From NCBI GenBank assembly GCA_023213395.1, contig CM041465.1, positions 231,825,741-231,889,740 on the forward strand: a DNA stretch of 64,000 nt, given 5' to 3'. The translations under genes were made by a program, and so were the position numbers. Shown here in pieces: positions 45,730 through 56,460 of the stretch. The DNA is from Cycas panzhihuaensis. Taxonomy: Eukaryota > Cycadophyta. The first letter of the stretch is position 1. Every line of letters starts with the position of its first letter. The notes beneath the pieces were generated by a model that searched no databases, was not told where the DNA came from, and saw nothing but the letters and a program-made list of their open reading frames with translations.

Positions 45730-46910
45730 TGGTATTAGGTTGAAGAGAGGATCTCTTAAAGGGACCAACGATTGGAGGCTTCAAGGTGGTGAGCAGGGGC
45801 TTGCAAGAAACCCTTCCTAGGGCGAAATCATTATTGAAGGGAACGTTGCTTCGGAGGCTTCAAGAAACGATCTCTAATCTATTTTGTGTTTAGGGCGCAC
45901 TCTTTCTTGAAAAGTTTGTTATTGTGGAGGTTTCAAAAAACACTATTGTTTGGAAAATTCTATAGTAGGCTAAAAGTTGTTGAAATTTGCTTTGACTAAC
46001 ATCTCATCTATATCTAAATCGGCAATAATCCAGTCGGAGCTTGGCATTTGTTGCCGCCTACTCTTTGTTCAAATCCAAAATTAGGAGATTAAGAAGTTGG
46101 GATCTTCATTCTGTTCTAGCCGACACCTGTAGTTGTCTGCCCTACATCACTATCCTTGATTGGGATTATTTTTTTTGTTCTAGTCAACTTTGTATCGACT
46201 TCATATTCCAAGTTTATGAAGATCACTAGCTAAAGAAGTTCAACCCTATCCAATGTCATCAAATTGACTCAAGATATGTTTGAGATTAAAAGGTCAAGAT
46301 CCACCTTAGGTTCTGGGTTGACACTTGTAGTTGTCTATTCGACATCACTGTCCTTGACTAGGATTATTTTCCTAGTCAACATCTGTACTGACATCATAAC
46401 TTCCAAGTTTGTGAAGATCTCCAATTAAAGAAGTTCGGCCCTAATTGACATCATCAAATTGACTTAGCATTTTACCCAACTTCATCAAACCAAGCTCGTA
46501 AAGACGAATTTAGCCCCAGCGGTCGACATAATACCTTCTCGACATCATCAAAACAAGGATGCATCTAGTTTCGTTTTTTGGCTAATATCATAAGATTTGA
46601 TCTTGGATTTGGGCTCCTTGCCTTGTAAATATCTTCAATAGGAATTGTCACTTTTTTCTACATCATCAAATCCTAGACATTTTATTCTCTCTAGAAAAAA
46701 TCCTCATCTTTTGTAAGGCAACAAAATTTGGTAATGCCTTCCTCTCTTAGTATTTGTAAATCAAAGGGGAAGATAAATATAAATCAACAATTTCTTTTGG
46801 TGGTGTCTATGAAAGGACCTTTTTTGGTCCTTCTGAAGAGTGTGTTTCTTGTGTTTTTTTGCAATCATGGCTACCATGTGGAGCTACAATTCGGGAAATG
46901 TGTCTTGAAA
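45730..46910 (+). pseudogene. Copia J leader and lost gag region
   Basis: After the primer site I find no copia gag motif. The region has a duplicated segment (46115-46273 and 46308-46463) and recurring GACATCATCAAA words. It may be decayed gag or an unrelated insertion. Confidence 0.4.
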
Positions 46911-47551
46911 ATTTATTTGCCTCTATTGTGGCAAGGTTGGACACTATGCCATAGATTGCAGGTTCAGGAAGGAAAATATTGCTCGTGAAAGGAGAGATGT
47001 TGAAAACATTGAGAAAATTTCTTCTATTGAAGTGTTGTCCTCTCAGGTCTTCAAAAATGATTGGTACATTGACTCTGCGGCATACAAACATATCATAGCC
47101 AGGTGTGATAGGTTCGAGAAGCTTGATAACTACAAAGGATGAGCTTCAGTTGAGTTCGGGGGTGACACCACTCTCTCCATCCAAGGAAAAGGTATAATTC
47201 TTGTAATAATAGATGAAAAAATTTAGAAGCTTGGCAATGTTCTTTATGTACCAAGGATGAAGAAAAATCTCCTCTACATCACAAATGATCAAGAAAGATC
47301 TTGAAGTTGTTTTTAAAGGCAATAAATGCCTAATTAAAGATGAAAATTAGGAAGTTATAGGAGAAGGGATAGAAGAAAATGGCCTCTATAAACCCTTGGC
47401 AACTCCTACTACTCGGCCCTTGTTTGTAAATTCTATCGAAAATAATAGTGAAGCCTAGCATATGAGGTATGGCCATTTGTCTTATGAATGCCTTGCATAG
47501 CTTAGGCATTATCACACGGTATAGGGTTTTCCTTCTATAACAAAACCTCAT
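46911..47551 (+). pseudogene. Copia J zinc knuckle and protease region, broken
   Basis: The plus strand reads CLYCGKVGHYAIDC at about 46918-46960, an intact CCHC knuckle. It then gives NDWYIDSAAYKHI near 47060, a protease active site with DSAA instead of DSGA, and LGNVLYVPRMKKNLL near 47235. Stops separate the parts. Confidence 0.7.
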
Positions 47552-47554
47552 TTA

Positions 47555-48015
47555 GTGTGTGAAGGATGCATGTTAGGAAAGCAACATAGGCAGATATTTT
47601 ACCAAAGTACCTGGAGGTCTCAAATAAAATTAGAATTAATACACAATGACATCTACAAACTTATCACTCCAACTTCCATCGGAGGAGCAAGTAACTATTT
47701 AACCTTATGGATGATTATACGAAGAAAGTATGGGTATCCTTTCTCAAGAACAAGTCAGAAGCTTCCCATATCTTTAAAGAATTCAGGGCACATGTTGAAA
47801 GCGAAAGAAATAAAAGGATCAAAGTCCTAAGAACAGACAATCGAGGAGAATTTACCTCTAATGGCTTCTACAAATATTGTAAGGCTTATGGAATCAAGAG
47901 GCAACTCACCACTACGTGCACTCCTCAATCAAATGGAGTCACAGAACAAAATAACAAGACCATCACTAAAATAGCCAGAGCTCTTTTGAAAGGAAGAAAT
48001 ATTCCAAACAAATTT
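47555..48015 (+). pseudogene. Copia J integrase, truncated by copia I
   Basis: Two overlapping frames. The first has CEGCMLGKQHRQIF and ELIHNDIYKLITP, where the first catalytic D reads as usual (HND). The second has MDDYTKKVWVSFLKNKSEAS, LRTDNRGEFTSNGF (second D) and NGVTEQNNKTI (E, 35 residues later). A frameshift lies near 47705. The gene stops at IPNKF, where the LTR of copia I begins. Confidence 0.85.
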
Positions 48016-48202
48016 TGTTAGAATATAATGTCTAATCCTTTTGTATATCAATGACATGTGTTAATAACACGTGTCATTATGCTATGTATCGATTACAAAG
48101 TAGTTCTAGAAGGTTACAAACCATAATTGTATATATATACTCATATACTCTCAATAAGATTATCAAGCATTCTTCATATGCCATTGTAGCTTCAATCCAA
48201 CA
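48016..48202 (+). mobile_element. Copia I 5' LTR
   Basis: TGTTAGAATA...AATCCAACA, 187 bp, inserted into the J integrase. A TATATATATAC signal lies at about 48130-48140. The left flank AATTT (48011-48015) is the expected target duplication, but the other side is not in the window. Confidence 0.9.
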
Positions 48203-48214
48203 TGGTATCAGAGC
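48203..48214 (+). other. Copia I primer binding site
   Basis: TGGTATCAGAGC, a perfect complement of the initiator tRNA-Met 3' end, directly after the LTR. Confidence 0.95.
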
Positions 48215-49320
48215 AAGGTTAGGTCTAGATCTTGTTTGGAGAAGCATTTCCATGCGACTGTATGGACAGGTTCATACATCAGTATGGTCAAAAAAAAAAA
48301 TTCTCAGAATTTGATGAAATTTCACCTAGAGGGGCGCCTCGACCTACTCTTCACTTCTCTCCAAAGGACCAAACTCAAATTTCGTCATTTTGATGCCTTA
48401 AAGACTGCCTGAAGTCATACGGTCGCCATTGGAGTTTTTAGCTCGTTTCTCACTGTATGGATGTCTATACTAGGAAAATCTGGTACTAATAGAAAGCCCT
48501 CGGCATATGCTTTCCATTGATATATGACTCAAAGACCACCTCCTTCAGATCTAGAAGAAATCAACAAAATCGTGAAAAAACCCTAGTCGCCCATTGGAGT
48601 TTCGTCTGGCTTTTTCTCCTCACTGAGAGGTCCATTCAAAAAAATAGTTGCAGATCGAGAATCTACACATCAAGATCGTCCTCTTGACACCTCTTTTAGA
48701 GAATTTCGAGAAAGTTGATTTTTTGACTCATTTATTGCATAGTACTGCCACCCATACGGTTGTCAACTGAAGTTTTTTATCTCAGGAAAGCACTCAAAAA
48801 AACCTCCTTGCTACATTTTCTTGTTTTGACCGAGTATTCTAGTCTCTTTCATTTCTTAAAAAATGTATATTAAAAGGGAGATATATTTGTTGCGCTTGCC
48901 TTCTTCTTTTCCCATGGGTAGATAACACTGCTTGGAAGCTACCCATTCCCAGCCTTAGAGACCCTGTTCTAGGGGTCTATAAAAATTGCGTTGGATCTGT
49001 CGCTCTTAGCTAAGCACATTGGGAGTTTGGAACCATCGTGTGAAGTGAGGGGACCCGAAAGGACCCAATACCTAGGCCTCAGACAGAACTCGCTCACAGA
49101 TTTGAGCCTCCATGTACCAAAAGGTATATAGGAGGACCCTATAGGACCTTGAGCCCAACCTAGATTAGGGAGTCAGACCGACTACCAAAGCCTCATAGTG
49201 CAGTGGTTAGCTGTTAGTGCCACGAAGCTACCTGTCTTGAATCTCCATTGGAGGTTTATCGATAGGCCTACAAGTCTAGGTAATCCCGTGTCTAGACTTG
49301 ATAGAATTACTCACCTTCTC
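48215..49320 (+). other. Copia I leader
   Basis: About 1.1 kb between the primer site and gag with no open frame of note. Long leaders occur in plant copia elements. The stretch at 48900-49200 reads like unrelated noncoding sequence. No second element boundary was found in it. Confidence 0.5.
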
Positions 49321-49881
49321 ATGATTTCCTCTCTTCGACTTTGCAAGTCTAAAAAAGTCATCGGTGATAACTATGAATCATGGAAGACCAAGATGAGATC
49401 CATACTAGTGGCTCATGGTGCATGGGACCAGACGGAGAGCATCAAACCTGAGCCTACAGACGCCGCTGAAAAGAAGGTGCACATGGAACAAAAAGGTCTT
49501 GCACTTGCCTCCATAACTCTATCAATTGCAGACTCCATCTTACCTCACATAGCCAGTGCCACCACTCCTCATGAAGCTTGGACCACATTGAAGACCTTAT
49601 ATGCCCAGAAAAACACAACTCGTGTTATGGCACTCAAAAGCCAAATAGCTAACCTAAGGATGTTTGAATCGGAAAACTTCACCTCCTTTGTTGGACGATT
49701 CAAGCTACTTCATGAAAACCTGATGTCAATTGGAGTGAGTTATTCAGATGGTGACCTCATTGATCTTATTATACACAAACTTCCTGCCCGCTTCCGGAAC
49801 TTTGTTACATCTTACAAGTTGGTGGCAGAAATTGCACAGCCCTCATTCACTACTATTTTGTGGCCAACTTCTACATCATGA
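49198..49881 (+). CDS. Copia I gag
   Basis: An open frame of 227 aa. The family part starts near residue 50 (KKVIGDNYESWKTKMRSILV). It continues with EAWTTLKTLYAQKNTTRVMA (about 133-152), LKSQIANLRMFESENFTSFV and GDLIDLIIHKLPARFRNFVT, the copia gag pattern (UBN2 type). The first 45 residues are probably leader sequence, so the true start is unclear. The frame ends by a shift near 49870. Confidence 0.85.
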   Translation: MQWLAVSATKLPVLNLHWRFIDRPTSLGNPVSRLDRITHLLMISSLRLCKSKKVIGDNYESWKTKMRSILVAHGAWDQTESIKPEPTDAAEKKVHMEQKGLALASITLSIADSILPHIASATTPHEAWTTLKTLYAQKNTTRVMALKSQIANLRMFESENFTSFVGRFKLLHENLMSIGVSYSDGDLIDLIIHKLPARFRNFVTSYKLVAEIAQPSFTTILWPTSTS

Positions 49882-50640
49882 GCAGACTGAAACCAATCCC
49901 GAAAATGAATTGGAAAATGCATTTTCATCTAGAGTAAGTATACGAGGCAGGGGCACTACCAACAGAGGAGTTTTTCGTGGATCAAACCGAGGGAGAAGAC
50001 AACCCACGAACTATACTCCTGGTAGAGGACGATCTTCTCCTCGCACTCACCCCATCTAGTACTCGGGAAGATGACTTGGTCACCAAGTCATCTGCTATTA
50101 TTGTGGAAAAACTGCTTACTACACCACTGACTGTCGGCATCGCAAAGCTGACATAGAAAGGGGGATCATAGCTTTGGGTAGCTACTCAGGACAACTTGAC
50201 AGAAAGGAGTTAATTGAAGAAGAAGAAGAAGAGACCATATTTGTAACAACTCTTTCCTCAACAGTAAAGAACAAAAATCATGATGATTGGTTTATAGACT
50301 CTAGAGCTTCTAGACACATGATCCACAAGCTAGCTTGGTTTAGCAGCATAAGCCCTTCTCAATATTACAGATCAGTCGAACTTGGAGATGACACCACCCA
50401 TCCAATACAAGGACATAGAACGGTGCCTATTACCTTGCTAGATGGAAACACTGGAAAAGGTGGCCGTGTGCCATCCAATACAAGGACATAGAACGATGCC
50501 TATTACCTTGCTAGATGGAAACACTGGAAAAGTTGGTCGTGTGCTCTATGTACTAGGGATGACAAAAAACCTATTATCTGTATCTCAGTTGACAGACAAC
50601 AAGCTCCAACTCTTATTTGATGGTGATGGATGTGTTATTT
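49882..50640 (+). pseudogene. Copia I nucleocapsid and protease, broken
   Basis: After an Arg/Gly-rich tract (49940-50040) comes a zinc knuckle at about 50090-50140 reading CYYCGKTAYYTTDC, in which the expected GH is AY. The frame from 50174 has DDWFIDSRASRHMIH, the protease site with arginine replacing the glycine of DSGA. A 73-bp tandem duplication (50398-50543) then shifts the frame. Confidence 0.8.
50398..50543 (+). repeat. 73-bp tandem duplication in copia I protease
   Basis: 50398-50470 and 50471-50543 differ at three positions. The unit is not a multiple of three and puts the downstream coding out of phase. Confidence 0.95.
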
Positions 50641-51330
50641 TTGATAAATACAAAGGGAATAAAGTAATCGGTGAAGGCATTAAAACCAATGGATTGTACA
50701 AATTCGTTGCCACACCAGTTCACACTGCCCTTCATGTAACTAAAAATGTCGATAATGGAAAACTTTGGCATTTGCGCTATGGTCATTGTCTTATGATGCC
50801 TTATCCTTATTAAGCAAACATGATATGGTGCGTGGCCTTCCATGGCTTAAAAAATCCAGCTCTATTTATAACACATGCATGATGGGCAAACAACATAAAT
50901 TGCAATTCTCTCCCAGCACTACCAGAGCACATTACAAACTGCAACTAATTCACAGTGATCTCTGTAGTCCATTCACTCCCCCATCCTTGCAAGGGGTGCA
51001 CTACTATTTGACCTTCATAGACGATTGCACCAAAAAGATCTGGAACTATTTTTTAAAATTGAAATTTGATGTATTTGACACCTTTCTTAAATTCAAAGCC
51101 AAAGTTGAAAAAGAAAGTGAATGCAACATCAAATGCTTGAGGACCGACAATGGTGGGGAATTCACACAATACTACAAGAAAAATGGTGTACAAAGACAAT
51201 TTACAACTCCCTACGCTCCACAATCTAATGGAGTGGCTGAGAGGAGAAATAGGACCATAACGGAGATGACTCGTTCCTTGCTAAAACAAAAAGGGGTAAG
51301 CAACAAATATTGGGCTGAAGCCGCAAATAC
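50641..51330 (+). pseudogene. Copia I integrase, nearly open
   Basis: The pre-integrase block is LWHLRYGHCLM near 50763. The frame at 50765-51373 has CMMGKQHKLQFSP, LIHSDLCSPFTPP (first D), FIDDCTKKIWNYFLKLKFDV, LRTDNGGEFTQYY (second D) and NGVAERRNRTITEM (E). D and E are 30 rather than 35 residues apart, because five residues are missing after GGEFT. It ends WAEAAN, where the sequence enters a fold-back and leaves copia I. Confidence 0.85.
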
Positions 51331-51439
51331 GTGTTTGTTCGGGAACATGAAATCATATACAATGAAAATATGAATGTAAAATATGCTTATAGCGGTTGGG
51401 AACACTTGTGTATGATTTCATGTTCCAGATCAAACACGT
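51329..51439. repeat. Fold-back at head-to-head junction of copia I and copia H
   Basis: 51329-51362 and 51406-51439 are inverted copies, 31 of 34 positions matching, with a 43-bp spacer. The right arm is integrase coding of copia H on the minus strand (DVFDLEHEIIH). The left arm is a second, inverted copy of it fused to the copia I integrase. Confidence 0.9.
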
Positions 51440-51780
51440 CTGACTTGTTCTTAAGAAAGTAAACTCAGGCCTTCCTGGTGTAGTCATCTACAAAAACGAG
51501 GGTATACAAACTCCAGATATTAAAGGGTTAGGAAGAGGACCCATTATGTATGAATGTACAAGCTCGAGCTTTTCCTTGGCTCTCTAGGCATTATCCCGAG
51601 CAAAAGGGTAGCAGTGGTGCTTGCCATACATACACCCTTCGCACACACCATCTAAGCAGGCAACCGATGATAGTCCTTCCACCATCTTCAACCTCTTCAA
51701 CAGTGCAATACTCTTGTAATTAAGGTGACCTAGGCGGTTGTGCCACAACTTACTCACGTCATTCGCACTGAGAACAGAGG
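51400..51780 (-). pseudogene. Copia H integrase N-terminus and pre-integrase, truncated
   Basis: The minus strand reads FVDDYTRKA and VYFLKNKSDVFD near 51430-51500, then upstream CEGCMYGKHHCYPFAR near 51620 and WHNRLGHLNYKSIALL near 51725, the standard copia pre-integrase block. The catalytic remainder, RT and RNase H are gone beyond the fold-back. Confidence 0.8.
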
Positions 51781-52330
51781 CGTAGGACTTCTTCTAAGAT
51801 TGAAACTTTTCAAACACCCAGAAGTTGTCCCTGACTTTCCCAAAGAGCTATGACAAGAAATTGCTTTCGGATCCTTAATCAGGCATTTGTCATCATAAAG
51901 CTCCACATTCATACCTTGTTTGCAGATCTCCTAGGCTAAAAGAAGGTTCAATTACATCTTCGGTACATAATACACCCCAGTAAATTTACCTCCTACAATG
52001 GAAACTTCACCAATACCTTCTACCAACAAGACGTAAGCATCTCCAAGGACAATCTCAGCACCACTCTGATTTGAAGTCATTGTATCAAAGTTCCGCCTCT
52101 GGTAAGAAATGTGCTTCTATGCTCCAGAGCCAAGCACCCAATAATCTCTCGATCTGATTCGGCTGATAAGGCTTTTGCTCGGACACAGTGAACAGCAATG
52201 TTCTTCCCATTATCATCCTGGTTGACTTTGCGCTTATCACGATGTTTAAACCAACAATTCTTCTCGCGGTGACCATCCTTCTTGCAGTAATTACATTTCC
52301 CGTTGAACTTATTTTTGTCTTGAGAACTTT
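51781..52330 (-). pseudogene. Copia H protease and zinc knuckle
   Basis: The zinc knuckle CNYCKKDGHREKNCWFKHRD at about 52235-52295 is intact. Protease-like coding follows toward 51800 with shifts. The frame at 52085-52276 is a shadow phase over the knuckle. Confidence 0.65.
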
Positions 52331-52334
52331 CTCC

Positions 52335-53043
52335 TTACCTCTGTGTGATCTTCTCTTCCTTAGTGGCCTCCTTCCTCTGAGTTTTCATAGCTAAGGCTTG
52401 ACTTGAACCAGAACCTCCAAGCATACCATGATGTTTGAATTTGGCATCCTCTGCTAGAATCAGGTTTTTAAGCCCATCAAACGTCTCTACTTCCATCACT
52501 TCATCTCTACCATAAATGGTCTGGAATGTGGCGAAGGCAGCCGGCAATTTCGACATGATTATTGCAAATAGCAACGCATCATCGATCGAGTTTGGCTTCA
52601 GTTCCTCTAGCTTATTCTTCAAGTCTGTAATCTTGTTAAGGTAGGAGCTAATGTTGTTCTCATCCTTCACACACGAGTTGAGTAATTCCAACATCAGTGT
52701 AAGATGTCTATTCGTCTGCTTCGTTTCAAACGTATCATAGTTTTTTCCATATCTCAACCGGTTCGTCTAGATTATGAACCAACGCTCTCTGGTCCGGCGC
52801 CAGTGACAGTTTCAATAATCCCATAGCCATAAATTGCTTCTCTTCGAGATGAATTCACTCCTTATGGTCTAATAGAATTACGTCCAATTTTGTCTTGGTG
52901 ATTCCCCAGATTTGATTCACCATCAGAATAAGTTCCATATTGACCTTCCACTCGCTGAAATTGTTACCATTGAAGATAATTTTGGGCATAATGCACTCCA
53001 TCTTCGAGAAACGGGCTTCAATATGAAATAATCGATACCAGAA
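52335..53043 (-). pseudogene. Copia H gag, one in-frame stop
   Basis: The start is probably the Met at about 53002 (MECIMPKIIFNGNNFSEWKV), a typical DUF4219-like copia gag start. It is followed by GITKTKLDVILLDHKE and a stop, then EEKQFMAMGLLKLSLAPDQR and VEIWKKL. The frame at 52335-52757 continues with FETKQTNRHLTLMLELLNSC, SYLNKITDLKNKLEEL and IIMSKLPAAFATFQTI. A TGGTATCGATT at about 53033-53043 could be a decayed primer site. Confidence 0.85.
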
Positions 53044-53138
53044 CGAACATCTGCAGGATAAAATTGCACCCCTATGTCCTCCTCTAGCTTACGAGCACGC
53101 TTCCAAGGGCACCCAACATCGACTATACCCACGTTAAG

Positions 53139-53879
53139 TGAGCCACCGACTGTTTATGCCTCATCAACCGTCAACAAACGGCCTTAAAATACCCTAAAAA
53201 GGTGTCAAAAATGACCCTTAAGGCACTCAAAACAATGGTCCAAGAACAAAGGACAACTCCACACGGTTATAGTGCACGATCTCTGTGCGCGCCTCGCTTC
53301 ACATTTCCTAACATACAGAATTCATAATTGAAGAGAGACGCAGAATTGGTGAAAACATCAAGAACTAACTTTTATTCATGGCAAAAAGGGCACTGTGTCT
53401 GGTCCTCTCACAACCAGACGCATGCCTGAGCAATTACAACTAGAGGACAGGCCACCCAATGCGTGGGTTCCAGCCCAGACCAATCAGGCGTAATAGACAT
53501 ACAATGGATATATTCCCTCATGTCTATTCTACTTCTTTATATGTGATGAACACATAGTTACATAACTGTTTTATTCAATTTTGTCCTATCTCAACTAATC
53601 TGCCCGCTGCCCATCTCTGCCCGAGCCACCCACGGTCTGCCCAAGTTGCACTCAGGTCCGCTGGTTGCACTCGACAATTCCTTAGTTGCGTACCAGCCCT
53701 CGCAGCTTGCATTGCAGTCTTCGTTGTTGCAGCCACAGACCTTCATTGTTGTACCACAACTCTCACTGTTGCAGTCGCAGAGCTTACTGTAGCAGTCGTA
53801 GTAGCAGTCGACCTCCTCAGTTGCAACAATAATCTTTATTGTTACAGTTGTATCTCAAAATTGGTTGTTAGGCCGCACA
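53139..53879 (-). mobile_element. Element G 3' LTR (left edge uncertain)
   Basis: On the element strand it starts TGTGCGGCC right after a GGGGAGG tract. An AATAAA signal lies near 53376-53382 and a TATA-like CATATAAAG near 53548. The left edge is set at TGAGCCACC for its inverted-type terminus and to avoid the copia H gag. 53690-53840 has many imperfect GTTGCAGTCG repeats. Confidence 0.6.
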
Positions 53880-54141
53880 CCTCCCCGGCCGCCTCTTTTG
53901 AACGAGTGACATACTCGTTCACAAAATTTCAAATATCATTTTACTTAGTTCCTCTTTTGAGCTTCCCTAATTTTTACCTTTTCCCTGCGTATGTACTCCA
54001 TATCAGGTCTTGCTATCCGAGGAGGTAATCTCAATCCATTTCGTTTCAAATATTCGCATAACATGGCAACATCCTACATTGTATCCAGCAGAGCTAAAGT
54101 CGGCTTTTCCCCAGATGCAGCTGCTCAATTTCTTGATTTAA

Positions 54142-54744
54142 TTAATTGTTCACTCTCTCTATCAATTCCAATTGATCTCTATAAGCATTACATTCCCTCC
54201 ATAAGTTTTTACACCGTTCTGATTCTTCATCCGTCTTTATAATCCATGCTCCCAGCCGGTGATAAACTTGATGCATGTCTGCTGGAATATACCTGTCAAA
54301 CCTCATCTTGAACTCCTCTACTTGTGACCCAACCTCATTTATGTCGTCCACCCAATCCATTATGAACTTTTTCAAGGAGTCCAATTTCTCCTCAGTGATT
54401 TGATGAATCCTTTTTAAGGATTCTTCTGGCGGCTTTACTCTGCTTTCTAACTGAGTAACCAGCTCCCTGGTTACCTTTGCCAAGAATGTCGTCCTCCAAT
54501 TAGTTACATCCTGGGCATCACATTCCATTGGATCCAGTCCTTCTTCCAGAATTTCCTTATCTACATTGAATTCAACCTCCGGTGGCTGATTATTCAATTT
54601 CTTTATAATTTCTTTCTTTCTTCTTTCTTGTACCAACCTTCTCATTTTCTGCCTTTGCACCTCATCCTCTACTATTGTTGCTTTCTCCACTCTTTCTTCC
54701 CTTCCTTCCTCCTCCACTGGTTCTGTTTTGGGAATTTTTCCCAT
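54142..54744 (-). CDS. Element G extra frame 2: coiled-coil protein
   Basis: An open frame of 200 aa, first in the order 3' LTR to integrase. The N-terminal third is charged (EEEGREERVEKATIVEDEVQ, then KMRRLVQERRKKEIIKKL). The middle and C-terminus have heptad-like segments (EESLKRIHQITEEKLDSLKK, VEEFKMRFDRYI). No catalytic motif. It holds the same place as the shorter E frame at 10738-11148, but the sequences are hard to align, so homology is uncertain. Confidence 0.6.
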   Translation of the reverse strand: MGKIPKTEPVEEEGREERVEKATIVEDEVQRQKMRRLVQERRKKEIIKKLNNQPPEVEFNVDKEILEEGLDPMECDAQDVTNWRTTFLAKVTRELVTQLESRVKPPEESLKRIHQITEEKLDSLKKFIMDWVDDINEVGSQVEEFKMRFDRYIPADMHQVYHRLGAWIIKTDEESERCKNLWRECNAYRDQLELIERVNN

Positions 54745-54918
54745 TTCTCCTTCTAAAGAGCTGGCTCCTTTCCCATTTTACTTTTTCTTTCCCTTTCCGA
54801 GTAGTGTGTTGCTGCACTCTTGGTGTCACCTGATTCATTTAATACAATTTTTGTATCCATTCCTGAACTTGGCCTTGCTCTTTTTCCCAATCGTTTTCAT
54901 TATCATCCATCCAACAAG

Positions 54919-55625
54919 CTAACAGTGATTGCTCCCTATTTCCCTTCGGCATACTAATTTCTGGACACTGAAACATGAGCAATCCCTATAAATAGTTACA
55001 TAATAAAAAGAAGTAGTTTTGTTAGATTCCATGACTGCTTGCAAACTTAATTTTATTTTCTCCTTCACAAATTTTGCCCAATTTAGGACTTTCCCTTGGG
55101 CCACATGATTAACCATCGTTCTTAAGTTACTAGGCACAAATGTATTCTTTTGAGTAAGCACAATTTTAGTAAAAATAAAATGTGCTAAAAATCGCTTCTC
55201 AAGGGCTCGTATGCCTTCTATTCTAATGCCTGAAGTAGAGGCATCTTTACTTTCTGCCCCAATTATCCTTGTTGCTTCTTCTCGAGGTATCAAAGTATCC
55301 CTCTTAATTTCTTCGCCTTCCTTCAAAAGTCCTGTAACTACCGTTATCATTTCTTCTGAAACTTGTACCATTTCCAGGTATTCGGCCAATAACGAAAGTG
55401 TTACCTGCAAAAATTTATCTGCATTGGGCAAGGTTCCCACCATTATGAACTTATGCAATCCTGCATTAATTATCAACTTCCTTCACTCATCCTCTTTCCT
55501 CATGGTTCGCCATTCTGTGCGAATCCTAAAATTGTCATTTTCTCTAATTAGCAGCGTTCTCGGCATTTTTTCCAACTGTTCCCTAGACTTAGTCTGCCTT
55601 TCAATTGTTTCCTTTATCGGCTGTA
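54919..55625 (-). pseudogene. Element G extra frame 1, relative of the E frame
   Basis: The frame at 54919-55476 (185 aa) includes EMITVVTGLLKEGEEI (about 41-56), SGIRIEGIRALEKRFLAHFI (about 82-101) and VLNWAKFVKEKIKLSLQ (about 128-144), matching 11228-11878 of E in order and spacing. The same phase continues upstream after a stop at about 55484 (REQLEKMPRTLLIREN). It lies between integrase and the 3' LTR, as in E. Confidence 0.7.
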
Positions 55626-55639
55626 ATGCCGTGCCAACT

Positions 55640-56460
55640 TACCGCTGCAACTTTAAATCGTACTGTCTCTGTTGATTGCTTGCCAATGCGATTTAAATTG
55701 CTCCGTCACTGCTGGTTGCTTGCTGCTACAACTTTAAATCCTTTCATCGCCGCTAGTTCTTTGCCACTACAACTCTGAATCCTTCTGTTGCTGCTAGTTC
55801 GTTACAACTCTGAATCCTTCTGTTGCTGCTAGTTGGTACAACACTGAATCCTCCTGTTGCTGCTAGTTCGTTATCACTACAACTCCAAATCCTTCCGTTG
55901 TTGCTAGTTCGTTACAACTCTGAATCCTTCCGTTGTTGGTTGCTTACCGCTGCACTCCGTTACTTCTTTTTCGTGCTGCTACAACACAATGGTGTTGGAA
56001 TTATACTCCTATTCCGCTCGAAATGCACCTACCTAACTGCGTCCTGGATTCTATGGGCTGCTATCTTGTCCCCGCCACTGTTTTCCGATGTAAAGCTGTT
56101 TCATAGCTTCTCATTTCCGTGTGCTGTACTTACACTTGACTTCATCATATCTAGGTAGTTATTGTGGGTCGTTGCATATCACATCCGCACTTCCATTGAT
56201 TGTTCGCACCATGTCTTCCTTTACATCTTTCTATGCCCACGTCCCTTAATCATTCATGATTAAGATATGTGCGTCTCTTCATGATTTTTATACCCACGTC
56301 GCACCTCCTTGTGCGCATCCACGGCCTTACTTTATGTTCACATCATTTCACTTTCAACCAATTAATGGAATGATGTGAACATCTTCGAAGCTTGTAACAC
56401 CTTTACTAAGGATTATTGCCCTTTAGTTAATGATGTTTCCACTTTTTCTTTTTTTTTTTT
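55640..56460. repeat. Element G spacer with CTAGTTCGTTACAACTCTGAATCC minisatellite Confidence 0.
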